A stretch of DNA of 51,060 nucleotides from Rhodobacteraceae bacterium CG17_big_fil_post_rev_8_21_14_2_50_63_15 (lineage in GTDB: Bacteria; Pseudomonadota; Alphaproteobacteria; Rhodobacterales; Rhodobacteraceae), in NCBI GenBank assembly GCA_002783205.1, contig PFEY01000046.1, forward strand, positions 1-51,060. The letters run 5' to 3'. The position numbers and the translations under genes are program-made. Shown here piece after piece: positions 1-9,010 of the stretch (within the stretch, counting starts at the first letter, position 1; each line of letters begins with the position of its first letter). The notes below the pieces were generated by a model, which made no database searches, was not told where the DNA came from, and worked only from the letters and a program-made list of their open reading frames with translations.

Positions 1-200
1 CGCGCAGCCATCCCGAGGCGATCTGTGTGGCGCTGCATCCGGGCACGGTGCGGACGGCCTTCACCGAGAAATATCTTGGGCGACATCCGTCGGTGCCCGC
101 TGAGGTCGCGGCGCAGAACCTGCTCCGTGTGATCGCCGGGCTGGGTCCCGAGGATAGCGGTCTCTTCTTTGACTGGCAGGGCGCCCGCGTGCCATGGTAG
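1..200 (+). CDS. SDR family oxidoreductase, C-terminal end (partial)
   Basis: Open reading from the window edge to a TAG at 198-200, about 65 codons. The visible stretch carries LHPGTVRTAF followed by a short helix and a C-terminal SGLFFDWQG segment. This resembles the substrate-loop and C-terminal part of short-chain dehydrogenases of the C-factor type. The Rossmann fold and catalytic Tyr-x3-Lys lie outside the window, so no substrate can be given. The stop overlaps the start of the photolyase gene by 7 nt (ATGGTAG), which suggests translational coupling. An SDR next to a CryB-type photolyase is, from memory, a recurrent pair in Rhodobacteraceae. Confidence 0.7.
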   Translation, partial: RSHPEAICVALHPGTVRTAFTEKYLGRHPSVPAEVAAQNLLRVIAGLGPEDSGLFFDWQGARVPW

Positions 201-1723
201 GTCGTCTGGTTCTGGTGCTGGGCGATCAGCTGAGCCACGATCTTTCGGCGCTGCGCGCGGCGGAAAAGGCGCGCGATGTCGTGGTCATGGCCGAGGTGAT
301 GGATGAGGCCTCTTATGTGCCGCATCATCCCAAGAAGATTGCGCTGGTGCTCTCGGCCATGCGCCATTTTGCCGAGGAATTGCGCGCGGCAGGCTGGCAG
401 GTGGCCTATTCCCGGCTCGATGATCCCGAGGCCGCGCGCTCGATCGTGGGTGCGCTGATCCGCCAAGGGCAGGAGCATGGCACCGCCGAGGTGATCGCCA
501 CGCAGCCCGGCGAATGGCGATTGATCGCGGCCCTGGAGGAGGCGCCGTTGACGGTGCGGCAATTGCCCGATGACCGTTTCCTCTGCCCGCTCGGGGACTT
601 TGACCGCTGGGCCGAGGGACGCCGGGAATTGCGGATGGAATATTTCTATCGCGAGATGCGACGCAAGACCGGATTGCTGATGGCGGGCGAGGCCCCGGCG
701 GGCGGCAGGTGGAATTTCGACCATGACAACCGCAAGCCCGCACGGCCTGACCTGCTGCGGCCCAAGCCGATGCGGTTTGCCCCCGATGCGATCACCGCAG
801 AGGTGCTGGATCTGGTCGAGGCGCGGTTCAGCGGCAATTTTGGCGCCCTGCGCCCGTTCTGGTTCGGGGTGACGGCAGCGCAGGCCGAGGCCGCCTTTGA
901 ACATTTTGCGCGGCATCTGCTGCCGGGATTCGGGGATAGCCAGGATGCGATGCTGAGCGGTGACGGATTCCTGCATCACTCGGTCATATCCATGTATCTC
1001 AACATCGGATTGCTCAACCCTGGGGATATCTGCACCCGTGTAGTTGAGGAATGGAAAGCAGGTCGGGTGCCGATCAATGCCGCCGAGGGCTATGTCCGGC
1101 AGGTGATCGGCTGGCGCGAATACATGCGCGGCCTCTATTTTCGCGAAGGCCCGGATTATCCGCAGCGCAATGCGCTCGATCATCACCGTGTTCTGCCCGC
1201 CGCCTATTGGGGGGCGCAGACCCGCATGAACTGTGTCGCGCAAACCGTTGAGCAGACGCGGCAGGAGGCCTATGCCCATCATATCCAGCGGTTGATGGTG
1301 ACGGGAAATTTCGCGCTGCTTGCCGGTGTCGATCCGGCACGGGTGCATGAGTGGTATCTGGCGGTCTATGCCGATGCCTTTGAATGGGTCGAGGCCCCCA
1401 ATGTGATCGGCATGAGCCAGTTCGCCGATGGCGGGATCATTGCCAGCAAGCCCTACATCTCGTCCGGTAATTACATCAACAGGATGTCCGATTACTGTGC
1501 GCATTGCGCCTATTCGGTTGTGCAGAAGACGGGCGAGGGGGCCTGTCCGTTCAATCTGCTCTACTGGGATTTCCTAAGCCGCCATCGCGACCGGTTCGCC
1601 CGCAATCCCCGCATGGGCCCGGTCTATCGGACCTGGGACCGCATGGCGGAGGGGCGCCGGGCGGAGGTGCTTGCAGGGGCCGCGCAGGTGCTGGACGATC
1701 TCGACGCGGGCCGCGTCGTGTGA
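194..1723 (+). CDS. FeS-containing photolyase/cryptochrome (PhrB/CryB type)
   Basis: 509 aa, the usual length for bacterial (6-4) photolyases and CryB proteins. The N-terminal third is the photolyase-related Rossmann domain (GRLVLVLGDQLSHDLSAL); the rest is the helical FAD domain. Four cysteines, C347, C435, C438 and C451, have the same mutual spacing as the four [4Fe-4S] ligands of Agrobacterium PhrB (350/438/441/454), each shifted by three residues. The family repairs UV (6-4) photoproducts or acts as a blue-light photoreceptor; sequence alone does not decide which. The gene overlaps the upstream SDR stop and ends directly against the convergent MORN gene with no spacer. Confidence 0.93.
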   Translation: MVGRLVLVLGDQLSHDLSALRAAEKARDVVVMAEVMDEASYVPHHPKKIALVLSAMRHFAEELRAAGWQVAYSRLDDPEAARSIVGALIRQGQEHGTAEVIATQPGEWRLIAALEEAPLTVRQLPDDRFLCPLGDFDRWAEGRRELRMEYFYREMRRKTGLLMAGEAPAGGRWNFDHDNRKPARPDLLRPKPMRFAPDAITAEVLDLVEARFSGNFGALRPFWFGVTAAQAEAAFEHFARHLLPGFGDSQDAMLSGDGFLHHSVISMYLNIGLLNPGDICTRVVEEWKAGRVPINAAEGYVRQVIGWREYMRGLYFREGPDYPQRNALDHHRVLPAAYWGAQTRMNCVAQTVEQTRQEAYAHHIQRLMVTGNFALLAGVDPARVHEWYLAVYADAFEWVEAPNVIGMSQFADGGIIASKPYISSGNYINRMSDYCAHCAYSVVQKTGEGACPFNLLYWDFLSRHRDRFARNPRMGPVYRTWDRMAEGRRAEVLAGAAQVLDDLDAGRVV

Positions 1724-3136
1724 TCACTCGGCCGGGGCCGTGTTGCCGGTCAGCGCACCTGCGTCCCAGGTGCCGCTTTCCTCTTGCCCGGTGGCATAGC
1801 GCATGGTGCCTTGGCCCTGCCGCTTGCCGGCGCTGAACATCCCCTCATACACATCGCCGGTGCTGTAGGTGGCCACGCCCTGGCCCGAAATCTCGCCATT
1901 CTGCCACGCGCCTTCATAGGTGAACCCGTCCGGCATGGTGATCTTGCCCTGTCCGTGGCGCTGTCCCTCGGCAAAGTCTCCGATATAGACAGTGGCGTCA
2001 GGATAGCTGGCGGTGCCTTTCCCGTGACGTTGCCCGTCGCGCCAGTCGCCCTCGTAGCGATACCCGTCGGGATAGGTCATCACACCCTTGCCGTGGTTCT
2101 TGGCATCGACGAACTCGCCCTCATAGACCAGCCCGTTTGCGTAAGTGGCTCGCCCGGTGCCTTCAATCACACCGCCAATCCAACCGCCCGCATAGGTCGC
2201 GCCATCGGGATAGGTGATCGTCCCTTCCCCATTGGCCAGATCGTCCCGGAATTCGCCCTCGTAGACCGATCCGTCGGGATAGACGACGCGGCCCTTGCCC
2301 GAAATCTTGCCCGCCACCCATGAGCCGGCATAATCGTAGCCGTCCGTTCCAGTGAACCGGCCTTGTCCATGACGGCGATCATCCTTGAAATCGCCCTCGT
2401 AGATGTCGCCATTCTGATAGGTCACGCGGCCTTTTCCCTCGCGGCGCCCGGCCACGAGATTGCCCTCATAGACATCGCCATTGGGCTGAGTGAGCTTGCC
2501 CGTGCCGTCGATCTGGCCCTCGCGCCAGGTTCCCTCATAGATCAATCCATCCGACATGGTCAGCGTGCCTTGACCTTCGCGGGCACCGCGCGCGACCGCA
2601 CCCTGATAGATGGAGCCATCGGGATAAGTGATCGTGGCCTGACCTTCCTTGACGCCGCTTACCCAGTCGCCGTCATAGATATATCCGCCCGGCGATTCCA
2701 TGCGGCCACGCCCGTGATGCATCGCATTGAGAAATCCGCCCTCGTAGCGCACACCATTGGCATAGATCGCGACGCCCTGTCCGGTGATCTTGCCGTCTTC
2801 CCAGAGTCCCTCATAGCTGCCGCCATCGGTAAAGACGATCTTGCCCACGCCGTTCGGCTTGCCGCGAACAAACTCGCCTTCATAGACGGAGCCATTGGGA
2901 AAGCGGGCAACGCCCCGGCCGCGGATTTCGCCCTCGACCCAAGTGCCGGAATATTCATATCCGTTTGGCAGGGTATAGGTGCCGGTGCCATGTTGCAGCC
3001 CGTCCTTGAAGCTGCCTTCATAGATGCCGCCATCCTCGTATTGCTTGGTCTGGACATCGGTCTGCTGTGCCGTTGCGAGGCCTGCCCCGATCAAGGCGGC
3101 GGTCCATGTGATCATTCCTGTCGCCGATAATCTCAT
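1724..3136 (-). CDS. Secreted MORN-repeat protein (18 repeats)
   Basis: 470 aa from the ATG at 3136, which opens a good signal peptide (MRLSATGMITWTAALIGAG, cleavage near residue 23). The longer frame to 3238 adds only a non-signal tail, so the start at 3136 is preferred. The mature part is almost entirely 23-residue MORN repeats of the form YEGxFxxGxxxGxGxxxxxxG: I count 18 full units and one partial at the end. Many neighbouring units alternate between an aromatic F-type and a W-type at the sixth position, giving a partial 46-residue super-repeat. MORN repeats form elongated beta-hairpin scaffolds that bind lipids or proteins. Export suggests a periplasmic or envelope role; no enzymatic domain is seen. 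Confidence 0.88.
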   Translation of the reverse strand: MRLSATGMITWTAALIGAGLATAQQTDVQTKQYEDGGIYEGSFKDGLQHGTGTYTLPNGYEYSGTWVEGEIRGRGVARFPNGSVYEGEFVRGKPNGVGKIVFTDGGSYEGLWEDGKITGQGVAIYANGVRYEGGFLNAMHHGRGRMESPGGYIYDGDWVSGVKEGQATITYPDGSIYQGAVARGAREGQGTLTMSDGLIYEGTWREGQIDGTGKLTQPNGDVYEGNLVAGRREGKGRVTYQNGDIYEGDFKDDRRHGQGRFTGTDGYDYAGSWVAGKISGKGRVVYPDGSVYEGEFRDDLANGEGTITYPDGATYAGGWIGGVIEGTGRATYANGLVYEGEFVDAKNHGKGVMTYPDGYRYEGDWRDGQRHGKGTASYPDATVYIGDFAEGQRHGQGKITMPDGFTYEGAWQNGEISGQGVATYSTGDVYEGMFSAGKRQGQGTMRYATGQEESGTWDAGALTGNTAPAE

Positions 3137-3299
3137 ATCTGCCCCGTTGCCCGCCCTGCTCGATGATGTCCGCGCGGATTGCCGCGATCGGGTCAAATCT
3201 AGAGGACCGGGCGGGGGCTGACAACGGCTTTCGGGCAAATCGGCTTTCCCTTGCGCGGCGATCTGCTAAATCATCCGCAGGAAGCGATGAGGGCAAGGG

Positions 3300-4967
3300 A
3301 TGGCTGGCAAGTTTCGCCTGACACTGGCACAGTTGAACCCGACGGTGGGCGATCTGGAAGGCAATGCCCGGCTGGCGCAGCAGGCCTGGGCGACGGGGCG
3401 CGCGGCCGGGGCGGACATGGTGGCGTTGCCCGAGATGTTCATCACCGGCTACAACACCCAGGATCTCGTGATGAAACCTGTTTTTCATCAGGCGGCGATC
3501 GCGGTGATCGAGAGGCTGGCGCGGGACTGTGCCGAGGGTCCGGCCTTGGCGATTGGTGGTCCCGCGCTCGACGGGGCGGGGCTCTTCAATGCCTATTATG
3601 TCCTTCAGGGTGGGGCGATGCGGGCGCGCGTCCTCAAGCATCATCTGCCAAATGAAACGGTGTTCGACGAGAAGCGTCTCTTTTCGGCGGGCATGGTTGC
3701 GGGGCCCTACAGCGTCAACGGGTTGCGCATCGGATCGCCGATCTGCGAAGATGCCTGGCATCCGGATGTGGCCGAAACGCTGGCCGAAACCGGGGCCGAG
3801 ATCCTGCTTGTGCCCAACGGATCGCCGCATGACCGCGACAAGATGGACCTGCGCCAGAACATGATGGTGGCGCGTGTGATCGAGACCGGTCTTGCGCTGG
3901 TCTATCTCAACATGGTGGGGGGACAGGACGATCAGGTCTTTGACGGGGGATCCTTCGTGCTCAATCCCGGTGGGGCGCTCGCCTTGCAACTGCCGATGTT
4001 TCAGGAGGCGGTGGCGCATGTGGATTTTGAACGCAGGTCGGAGGGCTGGCGCGCCGTGCCGGGCGATCTTGCGCCTCTGTCGTCAGATCTCGAACAGGAT
4101 TACCACGCCATGGTTCTGGGCCTGCGGGATTATCTGCGCAAGGCCGGATTTACCAAGGTCCTTCTGGGGCTTTCAGGCGGGGTGGACAGCGCCCTCGTGG
4201 CCACCATCGCGGTCGATGCGGTGGGCGCGCAGAACGTGCGCTGCGTGATGCTGCCGTCCGAGTTCACCTCGGCGGACTCGCTCGAGGATGCGCAGGCCGT
4301 CGCCGAGAACCTCGCTTGCCGCTATGACATGATTCCAATTTCTGCGGCTCGGGAGGCGGTCACTGCGACGCTTGCCCCGGTCTTTGCCGGGCGCGAGGCG
4401 GATCTCACAGAAGAGAACATCCAGTCGCGGTTGCGCGGTCTGCTGCTCATGGCCTTGAGCAACAAGTTTGGCGAGATGCTGCTGACCACTGGAAACAAAT
4501 CCGAAGTGGCGGTGGGCTATGCCACGATCTATGGCGACATGGCGGGTGGCTACAATCCGATCAAGGATCTCTACAAGACTCGCCTGTTCAAGATCTGCCG
4601 CTGGCGCAACGCGCAGCATCGCGCCTGGATGCAGGGGCCGTCGGGGTCCCCCATTCCGGATCGGGTGATCACCAAGCCGCCCAGTGCGGAATTGCGTGCC
4701 GATCAGAAAGACAGCGACAGTTTGCCGGACTATCCGGTGCTTGACGGCATCCTGAAGATCCTCGTGGATCTGGACGGGTCGATCTCTGATTGCATCGCTG
4801 CGGGCTTTGACCGGGCCGACGCGAAACGGGTTGAACACCTGTTGTTCATAAGTGAATACAAACGATTTCAGGCGGCCCCCGGCACAAGGCTGAGCCGGCG
4901 CGCGTTCTGGCTTGATCGGCGCTATCCGATCATCAATCGCTGGCGAGAGGGGTCAGGGGAGGGCTGA
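3300..4967 (+). CDS. nadE: Glutamine-dependent NAD(+) synthase
   Basis: 555 aa, a normal length for the two-domain enzyme. Residues 5-250 form a nitrilase-type glutaminase with the Glu-Lys-Cys triad visible as E45 (LPEMFITGY), K113 (LKHHLPNE) and C149 (SPICEDAWH). Residues 265-555 are the synthetase, with the ATP-pyrophosphatase P-loop SGGVDS at 292-297. It converts deamido-NAD, glutamine and ATP to NAD in the last step of NAD biosynthesis in the cytosol. The 3' end overlaps the convergent histidine-kinase gene by 15 nt. The gene appears monocistronic. Confidence 0.96.
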   Translation: MAGKFRLTLAQLNPTVGDLEGNARLAQQAWATGRAAGADMVALPEMFITGYNTQDLVMKPVFHQAAIAVIERLARDCAEGPALAIGGPALDGAGLFNAYYVLQGGAMRARVLKHHLPNETVFDEKRLFSAGMVAGPYSVNGLRIGSPICEDAWHPDVAETLAETGAEILLVPNGSPHDRDKMDLRQNMMVARVIETGLALVYLNMVGGQDDQVFDGGSFVLNPGGALALQLPMFQEAVAHVDFERRSEGWRAVPGDLAPLSSDLEQDYHAMVLGLRDYLRKAGFTKVLLGLSGGVDSALVATIAVDAVGAQNVRCVMLPSEFTSADSLEDAQAVAENLACRYDMIPISAAREAVTATLAPVFAGREADLTEENIQSRLRGLLLMALSNKFGEMLLTTGNKSEVAVGYATIYGDMAGGYNPIKDLYKTRLFKICRWRNAQHRAWMQGPSGSPIPDRVITKPPSAELRADQKDSDSLPDYPVLDGILKILVDLDGSISDCIAAGFDRADAKRVEHLLFISEYKRFQAAPGTRLSRRAFWLDRRYPIINRWREGSGEG

Positions 4968-7157
4968 GCCGACAGGCCCGGATAAGAGGGCCTGTTGGGC
5001 GGCGGTCGGCAGGGCCTGATCTGGGTTTCTCGGAGCGTGACGGGCAAGATCGCTCCGCTCTGCGCGATAGCGTTCGACATAGGCTATGAGATCGGCCTTG
5101 CGCAGTGGCTTGCCCAGAAATCCGTCCATGCCAGCAAGATACGCCTCCTGTCTGTGCTGCTCCAGCACGTTGGCCGTAACCGCGACCACATGGGCCGGTG
5201 AAAGATCACGCGCCGCCTCCTGAGTGCGAATGAGTCCGGTGGCCTGATAGCCGTCCATGCCCGGCATGGAGACATCCATCAGAACCAGATCGGCCGGGCC
5301 TTCGGCGTAGAGCGCCACCGCTTCGGCGCCGCTCGCCGCAAGGCGCAGCTTGGCCCCCGACTGGTTGAAATAGCGCTCCAGCAACAGCCGGTTCGTGGCG
5401 TTGTCATCCACCGCCAGAACGTCGAGGCCGTTGGCCCAACAGAGTGGTTTTTCGAGGGCGTCGTCGCGGTGGATCGGCCGCGCGCTCTGGACGCCGCCCT
5501 CAAGTCTGTGTCGGACGACCTCCAGAAAGAGGGACTCGCGAAGGGGTTTGCGCAGCGCGACGCAGCGATCCTGGTCTGTTCGCGAGGGGGCGTCCGACAG
5601 GACGATCACCGGGACGCCGTCCGGAAGGCGCGCCGCCGCCGCGGTGTCGTCGAGGATGATGAGGTCGGGCTGGTCCTGCGTCGCCGTGTTGTCGAGGGCT
5701 GTAACGGTATCTGCCTCGGAGACCTGCGCGCCAAGATGGACCACCAGTGCAACCAGCCCGGCGCGGCGGTCCGGCATCGGATCAATCAGCCAGATCCGGG
5801 GCGGATGATTGTCAACAATAGGCAGGCGGGGGGCTTTCAACCCACGTCCGGCCGCTTCCTGCGGCACCAGCGGCAGAGTCACCTCAAAGCGTGTGCCGCG
5901 CCCCTCCTCCGAGCTGAGGACAAGCCTGCCGCGCATCAAGGTCACAAGTTGGCGGCTGACCGCGAGGCCAAGACCGGTGCCGCCAAAGCTGCGGATGGCG
6001 GTATTGTCAACCTGTTCAAAGGCGGCGAAAACCTTTTCCTGCTGATCCGCGGGAATGCCCACACCCGTATCCGTGACCGAGATCACGATCTCGCCGGGAG
6101 CCCTGCAGACCGCACGCAGGGCGACATGGCCCTCGAGGGTGAATTTCACGGCATTGCCGGCGATATTGACGAGGATCTGCCGCAGGCGCCCGGCATCGCC
6201 CAGCATCACCTCGGGCAGGTTCGGGGCAACATCGGCGTAGAGCACCAGTCCCTTGCGCGCGGCCAGTGGGGCCAGAAGCTGTGTGATGTCTTCGATGATC
6301 TCGCGCAGGCGATAGGGTTCTTGCGCGAGGGTGAGTTTGCCCGCCTCGATCTTGGAGAAATCAAGAATGTCGTTGATGATGGTCAGCAGGGCATCGCCCG
6401 AGCGCACCATGGTACTGACATAACTGTCCTGTTCTGGCGAGAGCTCGGTCTCGGCCAGCAGGTCCGCCATGCCGATGATGCCATTCATCGGTGTGCGGAT
6501 CTCATGGCTCATCTTTGCGAGAAAATCTGATTTTGCCTCATTTGCACTGACCGCGATTTCGCGGGCCGCTTCCAGTCGGTTGATCAGCTGTCGCAGCGGG
6601 CGGCCGATGATCACCCGAAACGACACCCAATTGGCAACAGTGGCAATCAGGATTCCACTGGCCAGCAGCAGGAGCAGAAAGTCGCGCTGGTACCGTTTCA
6701 CCGTCGCGATCTCTCGCTCGTCGAACCGCGTGACAAGTTTGGTGATCGGCCAAGACAGGATCTCATAGGGCAACGACAGTGCCTTTTCGGCCCCCTGACA
6801 GCCCAGTCCCTGCGGCACTACGGCCAGCGCGGCGCCACTTTCGGGGTCGATGAGTTCGACGCAGCGGATTGCCGGGTCGCCCAGCAGGGTCTGCATAAGA
6901 TCGGTGACATAGGGGCTGGACCACGGCATCGGCCCGTCACTCTGGTCGCTGAATCGCTCGAGTGCCCCTCCGAGGCGCGCGGTCGCGTTGCCGATGCGCA
7001 TGGCCATCGCCTCTTCGCTGCGCAACAGGTTCTTTTCGCTGATCCACAAGAGGCCGGTTCCCGCAAAGAGGAGGAAGGTGGGCACCATCACCGCTGTCAG
7101 TTTCAGATAGAGTCCCAGCGTTTGCGTCCGCGGGTCGGACCGGTCAGTGGCAGCCAT
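4953..7157 (-). CDS. Hybrid sensor histidine kinase with two receiver domains
   Basis: 734 aa. Order: TM helix about 17-39, periplasmic sensor about 40-155, TM helix about 158-180, HisKA with phospho-acceptor H218 (KMSHEIRTP), HATPase with N335, DTGVGIP and GGTGLGL boxes, a first receiver about 453-552 and a second receiver about 577-697. The second receiver is complete: acidic pair D584/D585, phospho-acceptor D628, T661 and K683. The first keeps D503 and K537 but lacks the paired acidic residues at its start, so it may be weak or regulatory only. No HPt domain is present, so a separate phosphotransfer protein would be needed. It is co-transcribed with the secreted protein ending 4 nt upstream. 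The sensed signal is unknown. Confidence 0.93.
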   Translation of the reverse strand: MAATDRSDPRTQTLGLYLKLTAVMVPTFLLFAGTGLLWISEKNLLRSEEAMAMRIGNATARLGGALERFSDQSDGPMPWSSPYVTDLMQTLLGDPAIRCVELIDPESGAALAVVPQGLGCQGAEKALSLPYEILSWPITKLVTRFDEREIATVKRYQRDFLLLLLASGILIATVANWVSFRVIIGRPLRQLINRLEAAREIAVSANEAKSDFLAKMSHEIRTPMNGIIGMADLLAETELSPEQDSYVSTMVRSGDALLTIINDILDFSKIEAGKLTLAQEPYRLREIIEDITQLLAPLAARKGLVLYADVAPNLPEVMLGDAGRLRQILVNIAGNAVKFTLEGHVALRAVCRAPGEIVISVTDTGVGIPADQQEKVFAAFEQVDNTAIRSFGGTGLGLAVSRQLVTLMRGRLVLSSEEGRGTRFEVTLPLVPQEAAGRGLKAPRLPIVDNHPPRIWLIDPMPDRRAGLVALVVHLGAQVSEADTVTALDNTATQDQPDLIILDDTAAAARLPDGVPVIVLSDAPSRTDQDRCVALRKPLRESLFLEVVRHRLEGGVQSARPIHRDDALEKPLCWANGLDVLAVDDNATNRLLLERYFNQSGAKLRLAASGAEAVALYAEGPADLVLMDVSMPGMDGYQATGLIRTQEAARDLSPAHVVAVTANVLEQHRQEAYLAGMDGFLGKPLRKADLIAYVERYRAERSDLARHAPRNPDQALPTAAQQALLSGPVGSALP

Positions 7158-7161
7158 GCTC

Positions 7162-7557
7162 TCACTCCAGCCGGATGGCTTTGCCAGAGCCCATCAGCGC
7201 CTTGAGTGGGGCACGATTATTGATCTCGGTGCGGATCACACCATAGCTCGTCCCGGTCTGTGTCATGTAATAATCCACGGTGGCCTCGCGCCCGTCCGCC
7301 GTCGTCAACGTGGCGCACATCACATAGACGTTCGCCATCTTGAGAATGATTTCGTGATTCTCGGTCGGGTAGAAACTGGTCAATTCGCCGGTCGTCAGAT
7401 CAAGATGGGGCAGAGCCCCATTCACCATGGAGCGGCCGAGGCTGCGTTGCAGGGCGGCCTGAAGCTGGGTTCGGACCTCGGTCAGCGATTGCGCCCGAGC
7501 GTTGCTTGCTGAAAAGAGACCAAGCGCCAGGAATGCCAAAAGAGTAAAGCGTATCAT
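7162..7557 (-). CDS. Small periplasmic protein upstream of hybrid kinase
   Basis: 131 aa with a clear signal peptide (MIRFTLLAFLALGLFSASNARA, cleavage at A-R-A) and an ATG preceded by GGAG at 7 nt. The mature part is mixed alpha/beta and has no motif I recognise. Only 4 nt separate its stop from the start of the hybrid kinase on the same strand, so the two form an operon. By position it could bind the kinase's periplasmic sensor or help it detect a ligand; that is inference only. Confidence 0.75.
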   Translation of the reverse strand: MIRFTLLAFLALGLFSASNARAQSLTEVRTQLQAALQRSLGRSMVNGALPHLDLTTGELTSFYPTENHEIILKMANVYVMCATLTTADGREATVDYYMTQTGTSYGVIRTEINNRAPLKALMGSGKAIRLE

Positions 7558-7739
7558 CCGGGATCTCCGCCAAAAGGTGGTTCGACCTCACCGATCAGAC
7601 CCGTTCAGGGTTACGATTTCGTTGAGATGTGTCAGATTTTAGAGCACGAAGCCGTGACGACGCGCCGTGAGCCACACTGTTGTGACTTGTCTTCTACAGA
7701 ATGAAGCGCAGAGTCTGACGCAAAGAAGAAAGGGCAAGA

Positions 7740-8549
7740 ATGCGATTTCTCATGGCCATTTCCACCTTGATCGTCCTGTTGGTTCCGGTCGCCGCTTTTG
7801 CCTGCGGGCCCGATACCGACTGTCAGATTGGTGATCGCATTTACCGTATCTCCATGCCGGAGGGGCAGGGGGACGCGCCCGTGGGCGCGGTCGTCTTTGC
7901 GCATGGCTATCGCGGCTCGGCGGATGCCGTGATGCGGAACATGGCGTTGCGTCGCGTCGTCTCGGACATGGGCTTGGCTCTCATCGCGCTCAAATCCGCC
8001 GATGACGATTGGGTCATACCCTATGCGCCCCGGCACATGGACAGCGATGGATCTGTCGAGTTTCGCTATGTCGAGGCGGTGCTGGACGATGCGGTCCGCC
8101 GCTTTCCGATCGACGCGTCACGGTTGATGGCCGCGGGGTTTTCCGCGGGTGGCATGATGGTCTGGAACCTTGCCTGTGTGATGCCGGAACGGTTTGCGGG
8201 CTTTGCGGCGATTTCCGGCACCTTCTGGATGAAACCGCCAGAGACCTGCGCCGCGCCCGCGGCGAGCCTCGTGCATATTCATGGCACAAGCGATCCCACC
8301 GTGCCGCTCAAGGGCCGGGCGATTCTGGAGACCCGGCAGGGCGATGTGGCTGCGGCGCTTGACATGTATCAGGGACTTGGCGGGTTTCGCCCGAACGGCG
8401 AGATGACATTCGAGGATCTGACCTGCGAGAACCGCCGTAACGCCGCGGGTGAAATCCTCGATTTCTGTCTGCATTCCGGCGGACATTCGTTTCGCAGCGA
8501 TTACGTCAAATTCGCCTGGCAGCAGCTGCACGCGGCAGGGCAGCTTTGA
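7740..8549 (+). CDS. Secreted alpha/beta hydrolase, PHB-depolymerase/esterase-like
   Basis: 269 aa with an N-terminal signal peptide ending AAFA before CGPD. The mature enzyme shows an oxyanion-side strand (VVFAHGYRGSAD), a nucleophile elbow GFSAGGMM, a candidate acid in HGTSDPTVP and a candidate catalytic His in SGGHSFRSD. This pattern matches periplasmic esterases of the poly(3-hydroxybutyrate) depolymerase / LpqC group, although substrate cannot be inferred. The cysteine after the signal peptide is not in a proper lipobox (no L at -3), so soluble export is preferred over lipidation. The 3' end lies 1 nt from the convergent zincin gene. Confidence 0.85.
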   Translation: MRFLMAISTLIVLLVPVAAFACGPDTDCQIGDRIYRISMPEGQGDAPVGAVVFAHGYRGSADAVMRNMALRRVVSDMGLALIALKSADDDWVIPYAPRHMDSDGSVEFRYVEAVLDDAVRRFPIDASRLMAAGFSAGGMMVWNLACVMPERFAGFAAISGTFWMKPPETCAAPAASLVHIHGTSDPTVPLKGRAILETRQGDVAAALDMYQGLGGFRPNGEMTFEDLTCENRRNAAGEILDFCLHSGGHSFRSDYVKFAWQQLHAAGQL

Positions 8550-8550
8550 T

Positions 8551-8946
8551 CTATTCCCACCACCGGTCGATCCGGGCAATGTCGTCGTCCGACCAGCCGA
8601 AGTGATGGGCAAATTCGTGCACCGTGACATGCGCTACCAGAGCCGCGAGCGAGACATTGCCGCGCTCTCGCCATTCCGCCAGAATGGGTGCGCGAAAGAG
8701 CCAGACGGTATCGGGGCCGAGCGGTTGCTCGAAAGTTGATTTTTCGGTCAGGGGAATGCCATCGTAAAGTCCGGTCAGATCAAGCGGATCCTCGATATCC
8801 ATTTCAGCCAGGATATGAGATGGTGGCCAGTCGCTGACCAGCACCACGACCTCTTGCGCTGCCGGACGAAACGGGGCGGGAAAGCGTGCGATGGTGTCGC
8901 GCGCCATCGCTTCGATGGCATCGAGATCGGGCAGGGTGTGATCCAT
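8551..8946 (-). CDS. Metallopeptidase-family zincin (DUF1025-like)
   Basis: 131 aa from the ATG at 8946; a TTG six codons upstream is an alternative. The C-terminal HEFAHHFGW is an HExxH zinc-binding motif in the context typical of the small cytosolic 'metallopeptidase family' zincins of actinobacteria and proteobacteria. The N-terminal half carries a conserved VVLVSDWPPSH region. Substrates of this family are unknown. It is convergent with the secreted hydrolase and upstream of nothing obvious, so it is probably a single-gene unit. Confidence 0.85.
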   Translation of the reverse strand: MDHTLPDLDAIEAMARDTIARFPAPFRPAAQEVVVLVSDWPPSHILAEMDIEDPLDLTGLYDGIPLTEKSTFEQPLGPDTVWLFRAPILAEWRERGNVSLAALVAHVTVHEFAHHFGWSDDDIARIDRWWE

Positions 8947-9010
8947 GCCCGCGATATGGGGCAAGGGACGCTCAATGTAAATCCGCCTCTGCCCGGCCCC
9001 GGCCGCCGCG

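Noticed and set aside
2363-3130. Long plus-strand open frame opposite the MORN gene
   Set aside because: It mirrors the MORN repeat periodicity, has no ribosome site or family match, and lies antisense to a clearly real protein.
7800-7810. Lipoprotein status of the secreted alpha/beta hydrolase (Cys right after the signal peptide)
   Set aside because: The residues before Cys (A-F-A) do not make a lipobox; normal signal peptidase I cleavage fits better.
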